Source of the DNA: JAATGA01 sp047605605
GTDB lineage: Bacteria > Pseudomonadota > Alphaproteobacteria > Rhodobacterales > Rhodobacteraceae
Assembly: GCA_047605605.1 (NCBI GenBank)
Contig: JASGFG010000035.1
Coordinates: forward strand, 1 to 35,265
DNA: 35,265 nt
Reading direction: 5' to 3'
The notes below the pieces were generated by a model. It did no database searches, had not been told where the DNA came from, and worked only from the letters and a program-made list of their open reading frames with translations. Positions 24,052 through 33,014 of the stretch are shown here, one piece after another (position 1 is the stretch's first letter; every line of letters begins with the position of its first letter). The translations under genes and the position numbers were made by a program.

Positions 24052-25620
24052 TCAGAACAGGCTGCCCTGATCCGGACCTTCGCCGCCTTTGGGCTTTCGC
24101 GCGGGCCGCGGCCCCTGCCCGACGGCCAGCCTGCCATCGCGGAACTCGATTTCCAGCGCCTGTGCGCGTTCGGCCTCGGCCCTGGAGGTGACGACCGCGC
24201 CATCGCCGCGCACCACCGCGAACCCCCGCCGCAGCGTTTCGGCATAGCCCAGCGTCTGGCGTGTCCGGTCCAGCGCCTCGAGCCGTTGGGACAGGCTGGC
24301 CAGCCGGGCCGAAGGCGCCGCCTGAAGCCGCAGGTCCAGCGCCGCAAGCTCGCCCCTCGCCCGTGCCGCCTGCCGCTCGGCGTCGCCGATCAGCCGCCCC
24401 AGCGCCGGGGTCAGACGCCCGGAGATTGCGGCCAGCGCGTCCTGCCGGCGTTCAAGCCGCCGCTCGGCCGCCGGCAACAGACGGGCGGCCAAGGCGTCTG
24501 CCCGGTCGGCGCGCCGATGAATCGCCGCCATCAGCGCGGCAGGCGACAACCGCGCCGCCACGCCTTCAAAGCGGTGACGCTTTCTGGCTGCGGCCAGCCC
24601 CAACCCCGCCCCCAACCGCTGCGCCGCCATGTCCAGCCGCTGCGCCGCCCCGGCGGTCAGCGTCTCGACCCGCGGCAGGGCGCGGGACAGATCGCGCAGC
24701 CGCTGGCCCCGCAGGCCCAGACCCTGCGCGATACCGCGCGCCAGCCGCGCGCCCTGCCCGTCCAGCCCCGCCAGCAGGTCCAGCCGCACCGGCACCGCCA
24801 TTTCCGCCGCCGCCGTCGGCGTGGGCGCGCGCCGGTCGGCGGCATGGTCGATCAGCGTCGTATCCGTCTCGTGCCCCACGGCGGAAATCAGCGGGATGCG
24901 GCTTTCGGCCGCCGCGCGCACCACGATTTCCTCGTTGAAGCCCCACAGATCCTCAAGACTGCCGCCGCCGCGGGCCACGATGATCAGATCGGGGCGCGGC
25001 ACCGGACCGCCCGGCGCGATGGCGTTGAAGCCGCGGATGGCGGCCGCCACCTCGGGCGCGCATTTCTCGCCCTGCACGGCCACCGGCCAGATCAGGACAT
25101 GGCGTGGAAAGCGGTCGCGCAGCCGGTGCAGGATGTCGCGGATCACCGCGCCCGAGGGCGAGGTGACGACGCCGATCACCCCCGGCAGGAACGGGATCGG
25201 CCGCTTGCGGGCGGCATCGAACAGCCCCTCGGCCGCCAGGGCCGCGCGGCGTTTTTCCAGCATCGCCATCAGCGCGCCCGCCCCGGCGGGGGCCAGATCC
25301 TCGATGATCAGCTGATATTTCGACTGGCCGGGAAAGGTGGTCATCCGGCCGGTGGCGATGACCTCCATCCCTTCCTCGGGCTTGACGGTCAGACGCCCCG
25401 CCTGCCCCTTCCAGGTGATCGCGGCGATGACGGAACGGTCGTCTTTCAGGTCGTAATACAGATGCCCCGAGGCGGGGCGCGACACGCGCCCGATCTCGCC
25501 CCGCACGCGGACAAGGCCGAATTCACCCTCGATCACGCGTTTCACCGCGCCGGAGAGTTCGGAAACGGTGTATTCGGGCGCATTGCCGGGCGGGGGGGGA
25601 GAGTCTTCGAACAGGTCCAT
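24052..25620 (-). CDS. xseA: Exodeoxyribonuclease VII large subunit
   Basis: The 522-residue large subunit of exonuclease VII, which degrades single-stranded DNA in both directions together with the small subunit XseB (not in the window). The N-terminal OB-fold covers about residues 15-110 (YTVSELSGAVKRVIEGEFG, GHLYYDLKDD). The catalytic domain follows with VVTSPSGAVIRDILHRLRDRFP, the DLIIVARGGGSLEDLWGFNEE motif and SAVGHETDTTLIDHAADRRA. A long arginine- and alanine-rich coiled-coil region extends to about residue 450, then a short C-terminal domain. ATG 25620 (MDLFEDSPPP) is chosen since the upstream frame crosses three hairpins. Slightly longer than E. coli XseA (456), through the coiled coil and C-terminal tail. 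Confidence 0.95.
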   Translation of the reverse strand: MDLFEDSPPPPGNAPEYTVSELSGAVKRVIEGEFGLVRVRGEIGRVSRPASGHLYYDLKDDRSVIAAITWKGQAGRLTVKPEEGMEVIATGRMTTFPGQSKYQLIIEDLAPAGAGALMAMLEKRRAALAAEGLFDAARKRPIPFLPGVIGVVTSPSGAVIRDILHRLRDRFPRHVLIWPVAVQGEKCAPEVAAAIRGFNAIAPGGPVPRPDLIIVARGGGSLEDLWGFNEEIVVRAAAESRIPLISAVGHETDTTLIDHAADRRAPTPTAAAEMAVPVRLDLLAGLDGQGARLARGIAQGLGLRGQRLRDLSRALPRVETLTAGAAQRLDMAAQRLGAGLGLAAARKRHRFEGVAARLSPAALMAAIHRRADRADALAARLLPAAERRLERRQDALAAISGRLTPALGRLIGDAERQAARARGELAALDLRLQAAPSARLASLSQRLEALDRTRQTLGYAETLRRGFAVVRGDGAVVTSRAEAERAQALEIEFRDGRLAVGQGPRPARKPKGGEGPDQGSLF

Positions 25621-25663
25621 GGCCGCAGGATAGGCCGCCGCCGCGCCGCCGGAAAGGCCGGTT

Positions 25664-25732
25664 GCGGAGTTTTCAAAAACTCCGCTGCGAACCTTTTGAA
25701 AGGTCCGGGCCGGTTTCTTTGAAGAAACCGGC
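25664..25732. terminator. Three tandem hairpins between the small membrane-protein gene and xseA
   Basis: Three back-to-back inverted repeats: GCGGAGTTTT/AAAACTCCGC (25664-25673, 25676-25685), ACCTTT/AAAGGT (25691-25696, 25699-25704) and GCCGGTTTCTT/AAGAAACCGGC (25709-25719, 25722-25732). Each has a T-rich half, so they could stop transcription in either direction. They begin about 10 bases after the stop of the upstream minus-strand gene. All three have two-base minimal loops and stem tips rich in T and A, suggesting a repeated unit. Confidence 0.6.
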
Positions 25733-25742
25733 TGTCCCGGCG

Positions 25743-25952
25743 TCAATCGTCCTTGTCGGTCGGCAATCGGGACAGGCGGCGGTAACAGCGCAGGACGGCG
25801 GCCGCAAACAGGACCAGCCCCGCCGCCGCCGTTCCCCACCATTCGCCGAACACGCCCAGGACGAAGATCACCGCCCCCGCCAGCTGCACGGCGTTTTCCG
25901 CCCGGCTGGGGCGGAGTGGCGGGCTGTCGTCCCTGCGGTTTCCCTTGTCCAT
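25743..25952 (-). CDS. Small predicted membrane protein
   Basis: A 69-residue protein, not recognised. After about 20 polar residues two hydrophobic segments follow (VQLAGAVIFVLGVFG and WWGTAAAGLVLFAAAVL), then a basic tail (RCYRRLSRL) that suggests the C-terminus lies in the cytoplasm. I prefer ATG 25952, which has GAGG about eight bases upstream; an in-frame ATG at 25979 would add nine residues. It lies upstream of xseA on the same strand, separated by three hairpins, and diverges from purD with a 67-bp gap. Coding status rests on composition and the membrane pattern only. Confidence 0.6.
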   Translation of the reverse strand: MDKGNRRDDSPPLRPSRAENAVQLAGAVIFVLGVFGEWWGTAAAGLVLFAAAVLRCYRRLSRLPTDKDD

Positions 25953-26019
25953 GCGGCTTGCCTCGCTGGCCCGCTTCATCTTATGACGCGGGCCACGGAA
26001 AACCTAGCGGGGGCGCGCC

Positions 26020-27282
26020 ATGAACATCCTTATCCTCGGGTCGGGCGGGCGCGAACATGCGCTTGCCTGGGCGGTCAAGCAGAACCCCAAGACCGACCGG
26101 CTGATCGTCGCACCCGGCAATGCGGGCATCGCCTCGGTCGCGGAATGCGCCAGTCTCGACATCCTGGACGGCGCGGCGGTGGTGGGATTCTGCGAGGAAA
26201 ACGCCATCGACTTCCTGATCGTCGGCCCCGAGGCGCCCCTGGCCGCGGGCGTGGCCGATGCGGCGCGGGCGGCCGGCATCCTGACCTTTGGCCCGTCGAA
26301 GGCGGCGGCGCAGGTCGAGGCGTCCAAGGCCTTTACCAAGGAGTTGTGCGATGCCTGCGGCGCGCCGACCGCCGCCTATGCCCGGTTCGACAGCGCCGCC
26401 CCCGCGCGCGACTACATCCGCCGCATGGGCGCCCCCATCGTCGTCAAGGCCGACGGGCTGGCGGCGGGCAAGGGCGTGATCGTGGCCGAGACGGTCGAAC
26501 AGGCGCTGGCCGCGGTCGACGACATGTTCGGCGGCGAGTTCGGCGCGGCGGGGGCCGAGGTCGTCATCGAGGAATTCATGGCCGGCGAAGAGGCCAGCTT
26601 CTTCATCCTGACCGACGGCACCGATGCGCTGGCCATCGGCACGGCACAGGACCACAAGCGGGTGGGCGACGGCGACACCGGCCCGAACACCGGCGGCATG
26701 GGCGCCTATTGCCCCGCGCCCGTCCTGACCGGCGCGATCCAGAAACAGGCGCTGGAGGAGATCGTGCTGCCCTGCATCCGCGAACTCGCCCGCCGCGGCA
26801 CGCCCTATTCCGGCGTCCTTTACGCCGGGCTGATGATCGAGGCGGGGCGCGCCCGGCTGGTCGAATACAACGCCCGCTTTGGCGATCCGGAATGCCAGGT
26901 GATGATGATGCGGCTGGGGGCGCAGGCGCTGGACCTGCTGCTGGCCTGCGCCGAGGGGCGGCTGCGCGACATGGCGGTGAACTGGGCCGACGACCATGCG
27001 ATCACCGTGGTGATGGCCGCGAACGGCTATCCCGGCCCCTATGTCAAGGGCACACCGATCCGCGGGCTGGACCTGCTGCCCGAGGACAGCCGCAACATGG
27101 TGTTCCATGCAGGGACTGCCGAGCGCGACGGCCAGATCGTCGCCACTGGCGGGCGCGTCCTGAACGTCACCGCGCGGGGCAACACCCTGGCCGAGGCGCG
27201 CGAGCGGGCCTATGCCATGGTCGATGCCATCGACTGGCCCGACGGGTTCTGCCGCCGCGACATCGGGTGGCGGGCGCTGTAG
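26020..27282 (+). CDS. purD: Phosphoribosylamine-glycine ligase (GAR synthetase)
   Basis: The 420-residue enzyme of de novo purine synthesis that joins phosphoribosylamine and glycine with ATP in the cytoplasm. The N-terminal motif ILGSGGREHALAWA, the ATP-grasp segments EASKAFTKELCDACGAPTA and VKADGLAAGKGVIVAE, HKRVGDGDTGPNTGGMGAY, and the metal-binding VEYNARFGDPECQ are all present. The C-terminal domain ends GFCRRDIGWRAL, as in the family. Length matches E. coli PurD (429). It diverges from the small membrane-protein gene and is followed by a hairpin that may end its transcript. Confidence 0.97.
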   Translation: MNILILGSGGREHALAWAVKQNPKTDRLIVAPGNAGIASVAECASLDILDGAAVVGFCEENAIDFLIVGPEAPLAAGVADAARAAGILTFGPSKAAAQVEASKAFTKELCDACGAPTAAYARFDSAAPARDYIRRMGAPIVVKADGLAAGKGVIVAETVEQALAAVDDMFGGEFGAAGAEVVIEEFMAGEEASFFILTDGTDALAIGTAQDHKRVGDGDTGPNTGGMGAYCPAPVLTGAIQKQALEEIVLPCIRELARRGTPYSGVLYAGLMIEAGRARLVEYNARFGDPECQVMMMRLGAQALDLLLACAEGRLRDMAVNWADDHAITVVMAANGYPGPYVKGTPIRGLDLLPEDSRNMVFHAGTAERDGQIVATGGRVLNVTARGNTLAEARERAYAMVDAIDWPDGFCRRDIGWRAL

Positions 27283-27312
27283 GCCGGTTGGCGGCGCGCC
27301 CCCTGGCTGGCC

Positions 27313-27337
27313 CCGGAGGGGTTTTGCACCCCTCCGG
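27313..27337. terminator. Hairpin after purD
   Basis: CCGGAGGGGT (27313-27322) and ACCCCTCCGG (27328-27337) form a perfect 10-bp stem with loop TTTGC, starting 30 bases after the purD stop. There is no T tail, so it may be a processing hairpin or part of a dispersed repeat and not a classical terminator. Confidence 0.5.
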
Positions 27338-27374
27338 ACCTCCCCGCAGGATATTTGTGTCCAGAAAGAGGGAG
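27338..27374. repeat. Possible dispersed Rhodobacteraceae intergenic motif
   Basis: The stretch after the hairpin contains CCCCGCAGGATATTTGTGTC followed by CAGAAAGAGGG. From memory this pairing of a CCGGAGGGGT hairpin with a CAGGATATTT motif recurs between genes in Rhodobacteraceae genomes. Only one copy is in this window, so the claim is a recollection. Confidence 0.35.
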
Positions 27375-27511
27375 AAGGGGTTTGCAGCGCGGTCAAGGCG
27401 CGGGGCCGGATGCGTGGTGTGCAACCCTGCCCTGCGGCAGGAAATCGCAGACAAACCCGCCCTGTCCGGCTAAGCAGGCGACACGAGCAGAAAACAAACC
27501 GGGGCCAGCCC

Positions 27512-28405
27512 ATGATCGTCCGCGGCAAACCCACTTTCCTGCATGTGCTGACCGCGGTGCGCGGATCGGTCTTGCCGACCATCGCGCCGCAGTTGCTGGG
27601 GATGATGGCCTATGCCGCGGCGCTGGTCTGGGTCGACCACAGGTTCCACGATCTGCCCCACCCCGAGCCGACTTCGTTCGGGGTGTTCGGGATCGCGCTG
27701 TCGCTGTTCCTGGGGTTCCGCAACAATGCCGCCTATGACCGCTGGTGGGAGGCGCGGAAGCTCTGGGGGCTGATGCTGGCCAATATGCGGGCTTTGGCGC
27801 GCGAGGCCGAGGTTTTCCTGCCCGAGGAGGCGGCGCGGCACCGGCTGCTGCGGCTGGCGCTGGCGAACCTGCACCTGCACCGCATCAACCTGCGCGCCAG
27901 CGGGCCGGATGCGGCCTCTACCGCAGCGACCGACCGTGCGGGGCTGGCCGCGCGGGCGCGGCCGTGCGACGCGCTGGACGCGATGGCGCTGATGCTGGCG
28001 GAAGAGCGCGCGGCGGGGCGGCTGGACGGGTTCGGCGCGCGGCAGCTGACCGACCGGATGGCCGATCTGGGCAACCATCAGGCGGGCGCCGAACGCATCG
28101 CGGTGACGCCCCTGCCTTATGTCTATTCGCTGCTGGTGTTCCGCACCTCGTGGCTTTACCTGCTGATCGTGCCCTTGTCGCTGATCGGGCCGGCGGGATG
28201 GATGACGCCGCTGGTCGTGGGGGTCATGGCCTATATCTTCTTCGGTTTCGCCGAAGTGACCGAGGAACTGTCCCACCCCTTTGCCGACACGCCGAACGCC
28301 CTGCCGATGAGCGCGATCTGCCGCGCGGTGGAGATCAGCATGGCCCCGCATCTGGGCGAGGAACCTCCGCCCCCGCTTTTGCCGGTGGACTATCGTCTGG
28401 ACTGA
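27512..28405 (+). CDS. Bestrophin-like chloride-channel family protein
   Basis: A 297-residue inner-membrane protein of the bacterial bestrophin family (formerly UPF0187). Family marks are the N-terminal VLPTIAPQLLGMMAY helix, LSLFLGFRNNAAYDRWWEARKLWG near residue 70, the TPLPYVYSLLVFRTSWLYLL helix near residue 205 and the acidic IFFGFAEVTEELSHPF segment near residue 250. Bacterial homologues form pentameric ion channels; some are sodium- or other cation-selective, so ion type is open. ATG 27512 gives the standard family N-terminus; the ribosome site is only a weak GGGGC. It stands alone between purD and lysC. Confidence 0.9.
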   Translation: MIVRGKPTFLHVLTAVRGSVLPTIAPQLLGMMAYAAALVWVDHRFHDLPHPEPTSFGVFGIALSLFLGFRNNAAYDRWWEARKLWGLMLANMRALAREAEVFLPEEAARHRLLRLALANLHLHRINLRASGPDAASTAATDRAGLAARARPCDALDAMALMLAEERAAGRLDGFGARQLTDRMADLGNHQAGAERIAVTPLPYVYSLLVFRTSWLYLLIVPLSLIGPAGWMTPLVVGVMAYIFFGFAEVTEELSHPFADTPNALPMSAICRAVEISMAPHLGEEPPPPLLPVDYRLD

Positions 28406-28501
28406 ACCCGACAAAAAGCATCGGCCGACCCTTCCGCCCTTGCACCCCCGCCCGCCCCCGCATAAGAGACACGCGGTTTTTCCGGGCCAAAAGGGGGGCA
28501 C

Positions 28502-29761
28502 ATGCCGCTTCTGGTGATGAAATTCGGCGGCACGTCGGTCGCCAACCTCGAGCGCATCGCGAATGCCGCGCAGAAGGTGCAGAAAGAGGTCGAGCGCGGC
28601 TATGACGTGATCGTCATCGTCAGCGCCATGTCCGGCAAGACCAACGAGCTGGTCGGCTGGGTCGAGGGCACCTCGAAACTGTATGACGCGCGCGAATACG
28701 ATGCCGTCGTGGCCTCGGGCGAGAACGTCACCGCGGGCCTGATGGCGCTGCGGTTGCAGGAAATGGGCATCCCGGCCCGGTCGTGGCAGGGCTGGCAGGT
28801 GCCGATCAACACCACCAGCGCCCATAGTTCCGCGCGCTTCGTGTCGATCCCGCGCGAGAACATCGACGCGAAATTCGCCGAAGGCTTCAAGGTGGCGGTC
28901 GTCGCGGGCTTTCAGGGCGTGTCGCCCGAGGGCCGGATCACCACCCTTGGCCGCGGCGGGTCGGACACCACCGCCGTGGCCTTTGCCGCCGCCTTTGGTG
29001 CGGAACGCTGCGACATCTATACCGATGTCGATGGCGTCTATACCACCGACCCGCGCGTGTCCGACAAGGCGCGCAAGCTGGACAGGATCGCCTTCGAGGA
29101 AATGCTGGAACTGGCATCCCTGGGCGCCAAGGTGCTGCAAACCCGGTCGGTCGAACTCGCCATGCGCTACAAGGTGCGGCTGCGGGTGCTGTCCTCGTTC
29201 GAGGATACCGACGAAAACTCTGGAACCCTGGTCTGCGACGAGGATGAAATCATGGAATCGAAAGTCGTCTCCGGCATCGCCTTTTCGCGCGACGAGGCCA
29301 AGATCACGCTGTTCACCATCGAGGACCGGCCCGGCGTGGCGCAGGCGATCTTCGGCCCGCTGGCCGAGGCGGGGGTGAACGTCGACATGATCGTGCAGAA
29401 CATTTCGGAAAAGGACTATGACGAACGCCACAGCGGCGCCGTCACCGACATGACCTTTTCGCTGCCGATCAATCAGGTCGAACGCGCGAAGAAGGCGATG
29501 GAAGATGCCCGTTCGCGCGGCGAGATCAAGTATGACGAACTGATCATCGACACCGACGTGGCCAAGGTTTCGGTCGTGGGCATCGGGATGCGCAGCCATG
29601 CCGGCGTGGCGGCGCGGATGTTCAAGGCGCTGTCGAACGAGAACGTGAACATCAAGGTCATCTCGACCAGCGAGATCAAGATCTCGGTCCTGATCGACCG
29701 CAAGTATATGGAACTGGCCGTGCAGGCGCTGCACGACACTTTCGATCTGGGAAAGGCGTAA
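28502..29761 (+). CDS. lysC: Aspartate kinase
   Basis: The 419-residue monofunctional aspartokinase that phosphorylates aspartate, the first step to lysine, threonine and methionine. The kinase domain starts with LLVMKFGGTSVANLERI and includes GRGGSDTTAVAFAAA and DIYTDVDGVYTTDPR. Two C-terminal ACT domains (about residues 265-340 and 345-415; the second includes SVVGIGMRSHAGVA and NIKVISTSEIKISVLI) bind amino-acid inhibitors. Alphaproteobacterial homologues are of this single-chain type and are usually inhibited by lysine plus threonine; that is family knowledge. AAAGGGGGG precedes ATG 28502. An intrinsic terminator separates it from ptsP, a common neighbour. Confidence 0.97.
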   Translation: MPLLVMKFGGTSVANLERIANAAQKVQKEVERGYDVIVIVSAMSGKTNELVGWVEGTSKLYDAREYDAVVASGENVTAGLMALRLQEMGIPARSWQGWQVPINTTSAHSSARFVSIPRENIDAKFAEGFKVAVVAGFQGVSPEGRITTLGRGGSDTTAVAFAAAFGAERCDIYTDVDGVYTTDPRVSDKARKLDRIAFEEMLELASLGAKVLQTRSVELAMRYKVRLRVLSSFEDTDENSGTLVCDEDEIMESKVVSGIAFSRDEAKITLFTIEDRPGVAQAIFGPLAEAGVNVDMIVQNISEKDYDERHSGAVTDMTFSLPINQVERAKKAMEDARSRGEIKYDELIIDTDVAKVSVVGIGMRSHAGVAARMFKALSNENVNIKVISTSEIKISVLIDRKYMELAVQALHDTFDLGKA

Positions 29762-29785
29762 CCCTTTCTGCATCGCAGAAAAAAC

Positions 29786-29813
29786 GGGCGGTCCGGCAGC
29801 GGATCGCCCTTTT
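29786..29813 (+). terminator. Intrinsic terminator after lysC
   Basis: GGGCGGTCCG (29786-29795) pairs with CGGATCGCCC (29800-29809) over ten pairs including one G-U, with a GCAG loop and four T directly after. It begins 25 bases after the lysC stop, so ptsP probably has its own promoter in the following 80 bases. Confidence 0.85.
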
Positions 29814-29892
29814 CGATTCATCCGTGCATTTTCCCTTTTCGCCCCTGCCCGCCGCCCCCTATAGAAGGGGAAAGTCATTTCAGGACGCCCCC

Positions 29893-32136
29893 ATGCCCGA
29901 ACGCAGCGAAAGCGACAGCCGCAAACTTCTGCGCCGCCTGCGCGATGTGCTGGCGACCCCGGCCAAGGGGCAGGACAGGCTGGACCGCATCACCCATCTG
30001 ATCGCGGATTCGATGCAGACCGAGGTTTGTTCGATCTACCTGTTCCGCGATGCCGAAACGCTGGAACTGTTTGCGACCGAGGGGCTGAAGAAAACCGCCG
30101 TCCACCACACCCGCATGAAGATCGGCGAGGGGCTGGTCGGTCGCGTGGCGCGCACCGGGATGCCGGTGAATACCGGCAATGCACCCGGCGAAAAGGGCTT
30201 TCGCTACATGCCCGAGACGGGGGAGGAGATCTTTTCCTCGTTCCTGGGCGTGCCGATCCAGCGGGTCGGGGAAAAGCTGGGCGTGCTGGTCGTCCAGTCC
30301 AAGAATGCCCGCGAATTCGGCGAGGACGAGATCGAGGCCCTGGATGTCGTGGCCATGGTCCTGGCCGAGATGAACGAACTGGGCGCCTTCTCGGGCGAGA
30401 ATGACACGCTGCGCGCCCGTCACAAGCAATGGGTGATGTTCCGCGGCGGCACCGGGCAGGAGGGCACGGCCGAGGGCCATGTCTGGCTGCACGAACCCCG
30501 CGTCGTGGTGACGAACCCCGTCGCCGACGATCCGCTGACGGAAATCGAGCGCATCCGCGATGCGGTGCAGCAGTTGCGCGTGTCTGTCGATACCCTGCTG
30601 GAGGCGGAAAGCCTGAACGCCGAACAGCGCCAGGTGCTGGAGGCCTATCGCATGTTCGCGCATTCCCGCGGCTGGCTGAAGCGGATGGAGGACGACATCG
30701 CCCGCGGCCTGTCGGCCGAGGCGGCGGTGGAAAAGGAACAATCCGCCGCCCGCGCCCGGTTGGAACAGGTGCCCGACGCCTATCTGCGCGACCGGCTGCA
30801 CGATCTGGACGACCTGTCGAACCGGCTGCTGCGCATCCTGACCGGACAGGGCGCCGATACCGGGGCGGAAATGCCGCTGGACCCGGTGCTGGTGGCACGC
30901 AACATCGGCCCGGCCGAACTGCTGGAATACGGGCGCAAGCTGAAAGGCGTGGTGCTGGAGGAGGGATCGGTCGGCAGCCATGCGGCCATCGTGGCGCGGG
31001 CGCTGGCCATCCCGTTGGTCATCCATGCCGAACGCATCACGACCGAGGCGCTGAACGGCGACCATATCCTTGTCGACGGCGATCAGGGCATCGCCCATCT
31101 GCGCCCCGAGGAAACGGTGGCCCGCGCCTTCCGCGACAAGATGGCCATGCAGGCCGAGGCGCAAAAGCGTTATGCCTCGCTGCGCGACCTGCCGGCGCAG
31201 TCGAAATGCGGAACGGTGACGCATCTGCACATGAACGCCGGGCTGATGGCCGACCTGCCCAGCCTGGAAGGGTCTGGCGCCGAAGGCGTGGGCCTTTTCC
31301 GCACCGAACTGCAATTCCTGATCCGCAACAAGATGCCGCAGCGGGCGGAACTCGCCTCCCTCTACGCCAGGGTGATGGAGGCGGCGAAGGGCAAGCGTGT
31401 CGCCTTCCGCACGCTGGACATCGGATCGGACAAGGTGCTTCCCTACATGAAGCCGCAGGACGAGCCGAACCCGGCCATGGGCTGGCGGGCGATCCGCGTC
31501 GGGCTGGACAAGCCCGGCGTGCTGCGGATGCAGGTGCAGGCGCTGATCCGCGCCGCGAACGGGCGGCCGCTGACGGTGATGTTCCCCTTCATCACCGAAC
31601 TGTCCGAGTTCGAGGCCGCGCGCGGCGCGGTCTTGCGCGAATTGCACCGGGAAAAATCCCTGGGCCATGCCGTTCCCGTCTCGATCGAAATCGGCGCGAT
31701 GCTGGAAACCCCCAGCCTCGCCTGGGCGCCGCGCGCGTTCTTTGAACTGACGGATTTCATCTCGGTCGGCGGCAACGACCTGAAGCAGTTCTTCTTTGCC
31801 GCCGACCGCGAGAATGAACGGGTCCGCCGCCGGTATGACACGCTGAACGCGTCGTTCCTGGGCTTCCTCGCCCATATCGTGCGCCGCTGCGAGGAAACGC
31901 AAACCGCGCTTTCCTTCTGTGGCGAGGATGCCGGTCGCCCGGTCGAGGCGCTGGCCTTGGCCGCGATGGGATTCCGCGCGCTGTCGATGCGCCCGGCCTC
32001 GGTCGGCCCAGTCAAGGCGCTGTTGCGGCGGGTGGATCTGGCCGAGGCCCGCGCCGTCATCGACGAGGCCTGCGCCGCCGGGGTGGAAACCGTGCGCCCC
32101 GCGCTGACAGAATGGCTGTCCCGCCAGCCCGAATAG
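29893..32136 (+). CDS. ptsP: PTS-Ntr enzyme I (phosphoenolpyruvate-protein phosphotransferase)
   Basis: A 747-residue enzyme that takes phosphate from phosphoenolpyruvate and passes it to NPr in the nitrogen-related phosphotransferase system. An N-terminal GAF sensor domain (about residues 15-160) can sense nitrogen status. The helical NPr-binding region (about 180-310) precedes the swivelling domain with phospho-accepting His363 in a GSVGSHAAIVARA segment. The C-terminal PEP barrel contains GLFRTELQFLIRNKMP, FRTLDIGSDK, FISVGGNDLKQF and Cys676 in SFCGEDAGRP. ATG 29893 follows AGGA at 29882-29885; a frame from 29824 would add 23 unlike residues. The gene ends three bases before the end of the convergent EcsC-family gene. 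Confidence 0.96.
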   Translation: MPERSESDSRKLLRRLRDVLATPAKGQDRLDRITHLIADSMQTEVCSIYLFRDAETLELFATEGLKKTAVHHTRMKIGEGLVGRVARTGMPVNTGNAPGEKGFRYMPETGEEIFSSFLGVPIQRVGEKLGVLVVQSKNAREFGEDEIEALDVVAMVLAEMNELGAFSGENDTLRARHKQWVMFRGGTGQEGTAEGHVWLHEPRVVVTNPVADDPLTEIERIRDAVQQLRVSVDTLLEAESLNAEQRQVLEAYRMFAHSRGWLKRMEDDIARGLSAEAAVEKEQSAARARLEQVPDAYLRDRLHDLDDLSNRLLRILTGQGADTGAEMPLDPVLVARNIGPAELLEYGRKLKGVVLEEGSVGSHAAIVARALAIPLVIHAERITTEALNGDHILVDGDQGIAHLRPEETVARAFRDKMAMQAEAQKRYASLRDLPAQSKCGTVTHLHMNAGLMADLPSLEGSGAEGVGLFRTELQFLIRNKMPQRAELASLYARVMEAAKGKRVAFRTLDIGSDKVLPYMKPQDEPNPAMGWRAIRVGLDKPGVLRMQVQALIRAANGRPLTVMFPFITELSEFEAARGAVLRELHREKSLGHAVPVSIEIGAMLETPSLAWAPRAFFELTDFISVGGNDLKQFFFAADRENERVRRRYDTLNASFLGFLAHIVRRCEETQTALSFCGEDAGRPVEALALAAMGFRALSMRPASVGPVKALLRRVDLAEARAVIDEACAAGVETVRPALTEWLSRQPE

Positions 32137-32139
32137 CCG

Positions 32140-32919
32140 TCAGCCGCGCGCCGCGGTCTTGACCGGCGCAGGCTCTGCCGCGCTGGCAAAGGCGGCAGAG
32201 ACCTGCGCGGGCCCGTGAACCTCGGCCAGACGCAACAGGGCAAAGCGGATCGCCGCAACCTCGCGGTAATAATGCAGGAAGGCGGCGTTCATCGCGGCCC
32301 CGGTGACGGCGCCGATCACCGGCACCGATTGCGCGGCCAGCTTTTGTCCCATGGCGATGCCAAGGCGCGGCGCGACGACGGCGATCACCCGCTGGATCGC
32401 CGGTCCCGTCAGCGTCAGTCGCGCCGAAAGAAAGGCGGTATTCACCCCGTCATCCGCCGCCAGCGGACTGCCCGCGCCGAAAACCGCCAGACATTCGGCC
32501 CGGATCGCCGGATCGTCGGGGTCATAGCCCGCGGCCTGCGCCTCGCGCCGGATGGCGTGCAGCATCACCGTCACCGTGACGGGCAGTTCGGCCAGGGCCG
32601 AGGCGATGCCCCCCGCCCCGCCGGCAATCCCCGACAGCACCGCCGCCGCCAGCGGCCCCTGCCGCCCCAGCGAGGGCGCGCGCCGCCCCTGCGCGGCCAG
32701 GTCATGCGCCTTTTCCAGGGCCGCCGCCGCCGCGCGGTCGATCTGTTCGCGCAGAGCCTGCGGCACCACGCCAAGCTGCGCCTCCAGCGAACCGCCCAGC
32801 CGGTTCATAATGCCGATGACAGGCCCGTTCGCCCGCCGGTACCGCGCGGCCAGTGCCGCGATCTCGGGCGAAAGGTCGGAGATTTCGGGGACCACGAGGT
32901 CGGGAAGTTGGTTGCTCAT
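32140..32919 (-). CDS. EcsC-family protein
   Basis: A 259-residue protein of the EcsC family, whose biochemical role is unsettled; Bacillus EcsC is encoded with the EcsAB transporter. Visible segments include a helical N-terminus, a glycine- and alanine-rich stretch (AAAVLSGIAGGAGGIASALAEL), LPVTVTVMLHAIRREAQAAG, and a hydrophobic VPVIGAVTGAAMNAAFLHYY near the C-terminus, as in the family. It may associate with membranes. No transporter gene is beside it. ATG 32919 (MSNQLPDLVVPEI) is chosen because it begins the family-like sequence; its ribosome site is poor. The end is convergent with ptsP at three bases, without room for a separate terminator. Confidence 0.82.
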   Translation of the reverse strand: MSNQLPDLVVPEISDLSPEIAALAARYRRANGPVIGIMNRLGGSLEAQLGVVPQALREQIDRAAAAALEKAHDLAAQGRRAPSLGRQGPLAAAVLSGIAGGAGGIASALAELPVTVTVMLHAIRREAQAAGYDPDDPAIRAECLAVFGAGSPLAADDGVNTAFLSARLTLTGPAIQRVIAVVAPRLGIAMGQKLAAQSVPVIGAVTGAAMNAAFLHYYREVAAIRFALLRLAEVHGPAQVSAAFASAAEPAPVKTAARG

Positions 32920-33014
32920 GCGAAAGGATATGGGGGCGCCGCCCGCTGCTGCAATGGCCCCGGTACAAAACCCCCGTCCGACCGAGACACGCCCGCCGAT
33001 TCCCCCTTCGCCTT

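Noticed and set aside
28406..28501. Lysine riboswitch before lysC
   Set aside because: The 96-bp leader is too short and shows no matching stems; alphaproteobacteria usually control lysC by feedback inhibition.
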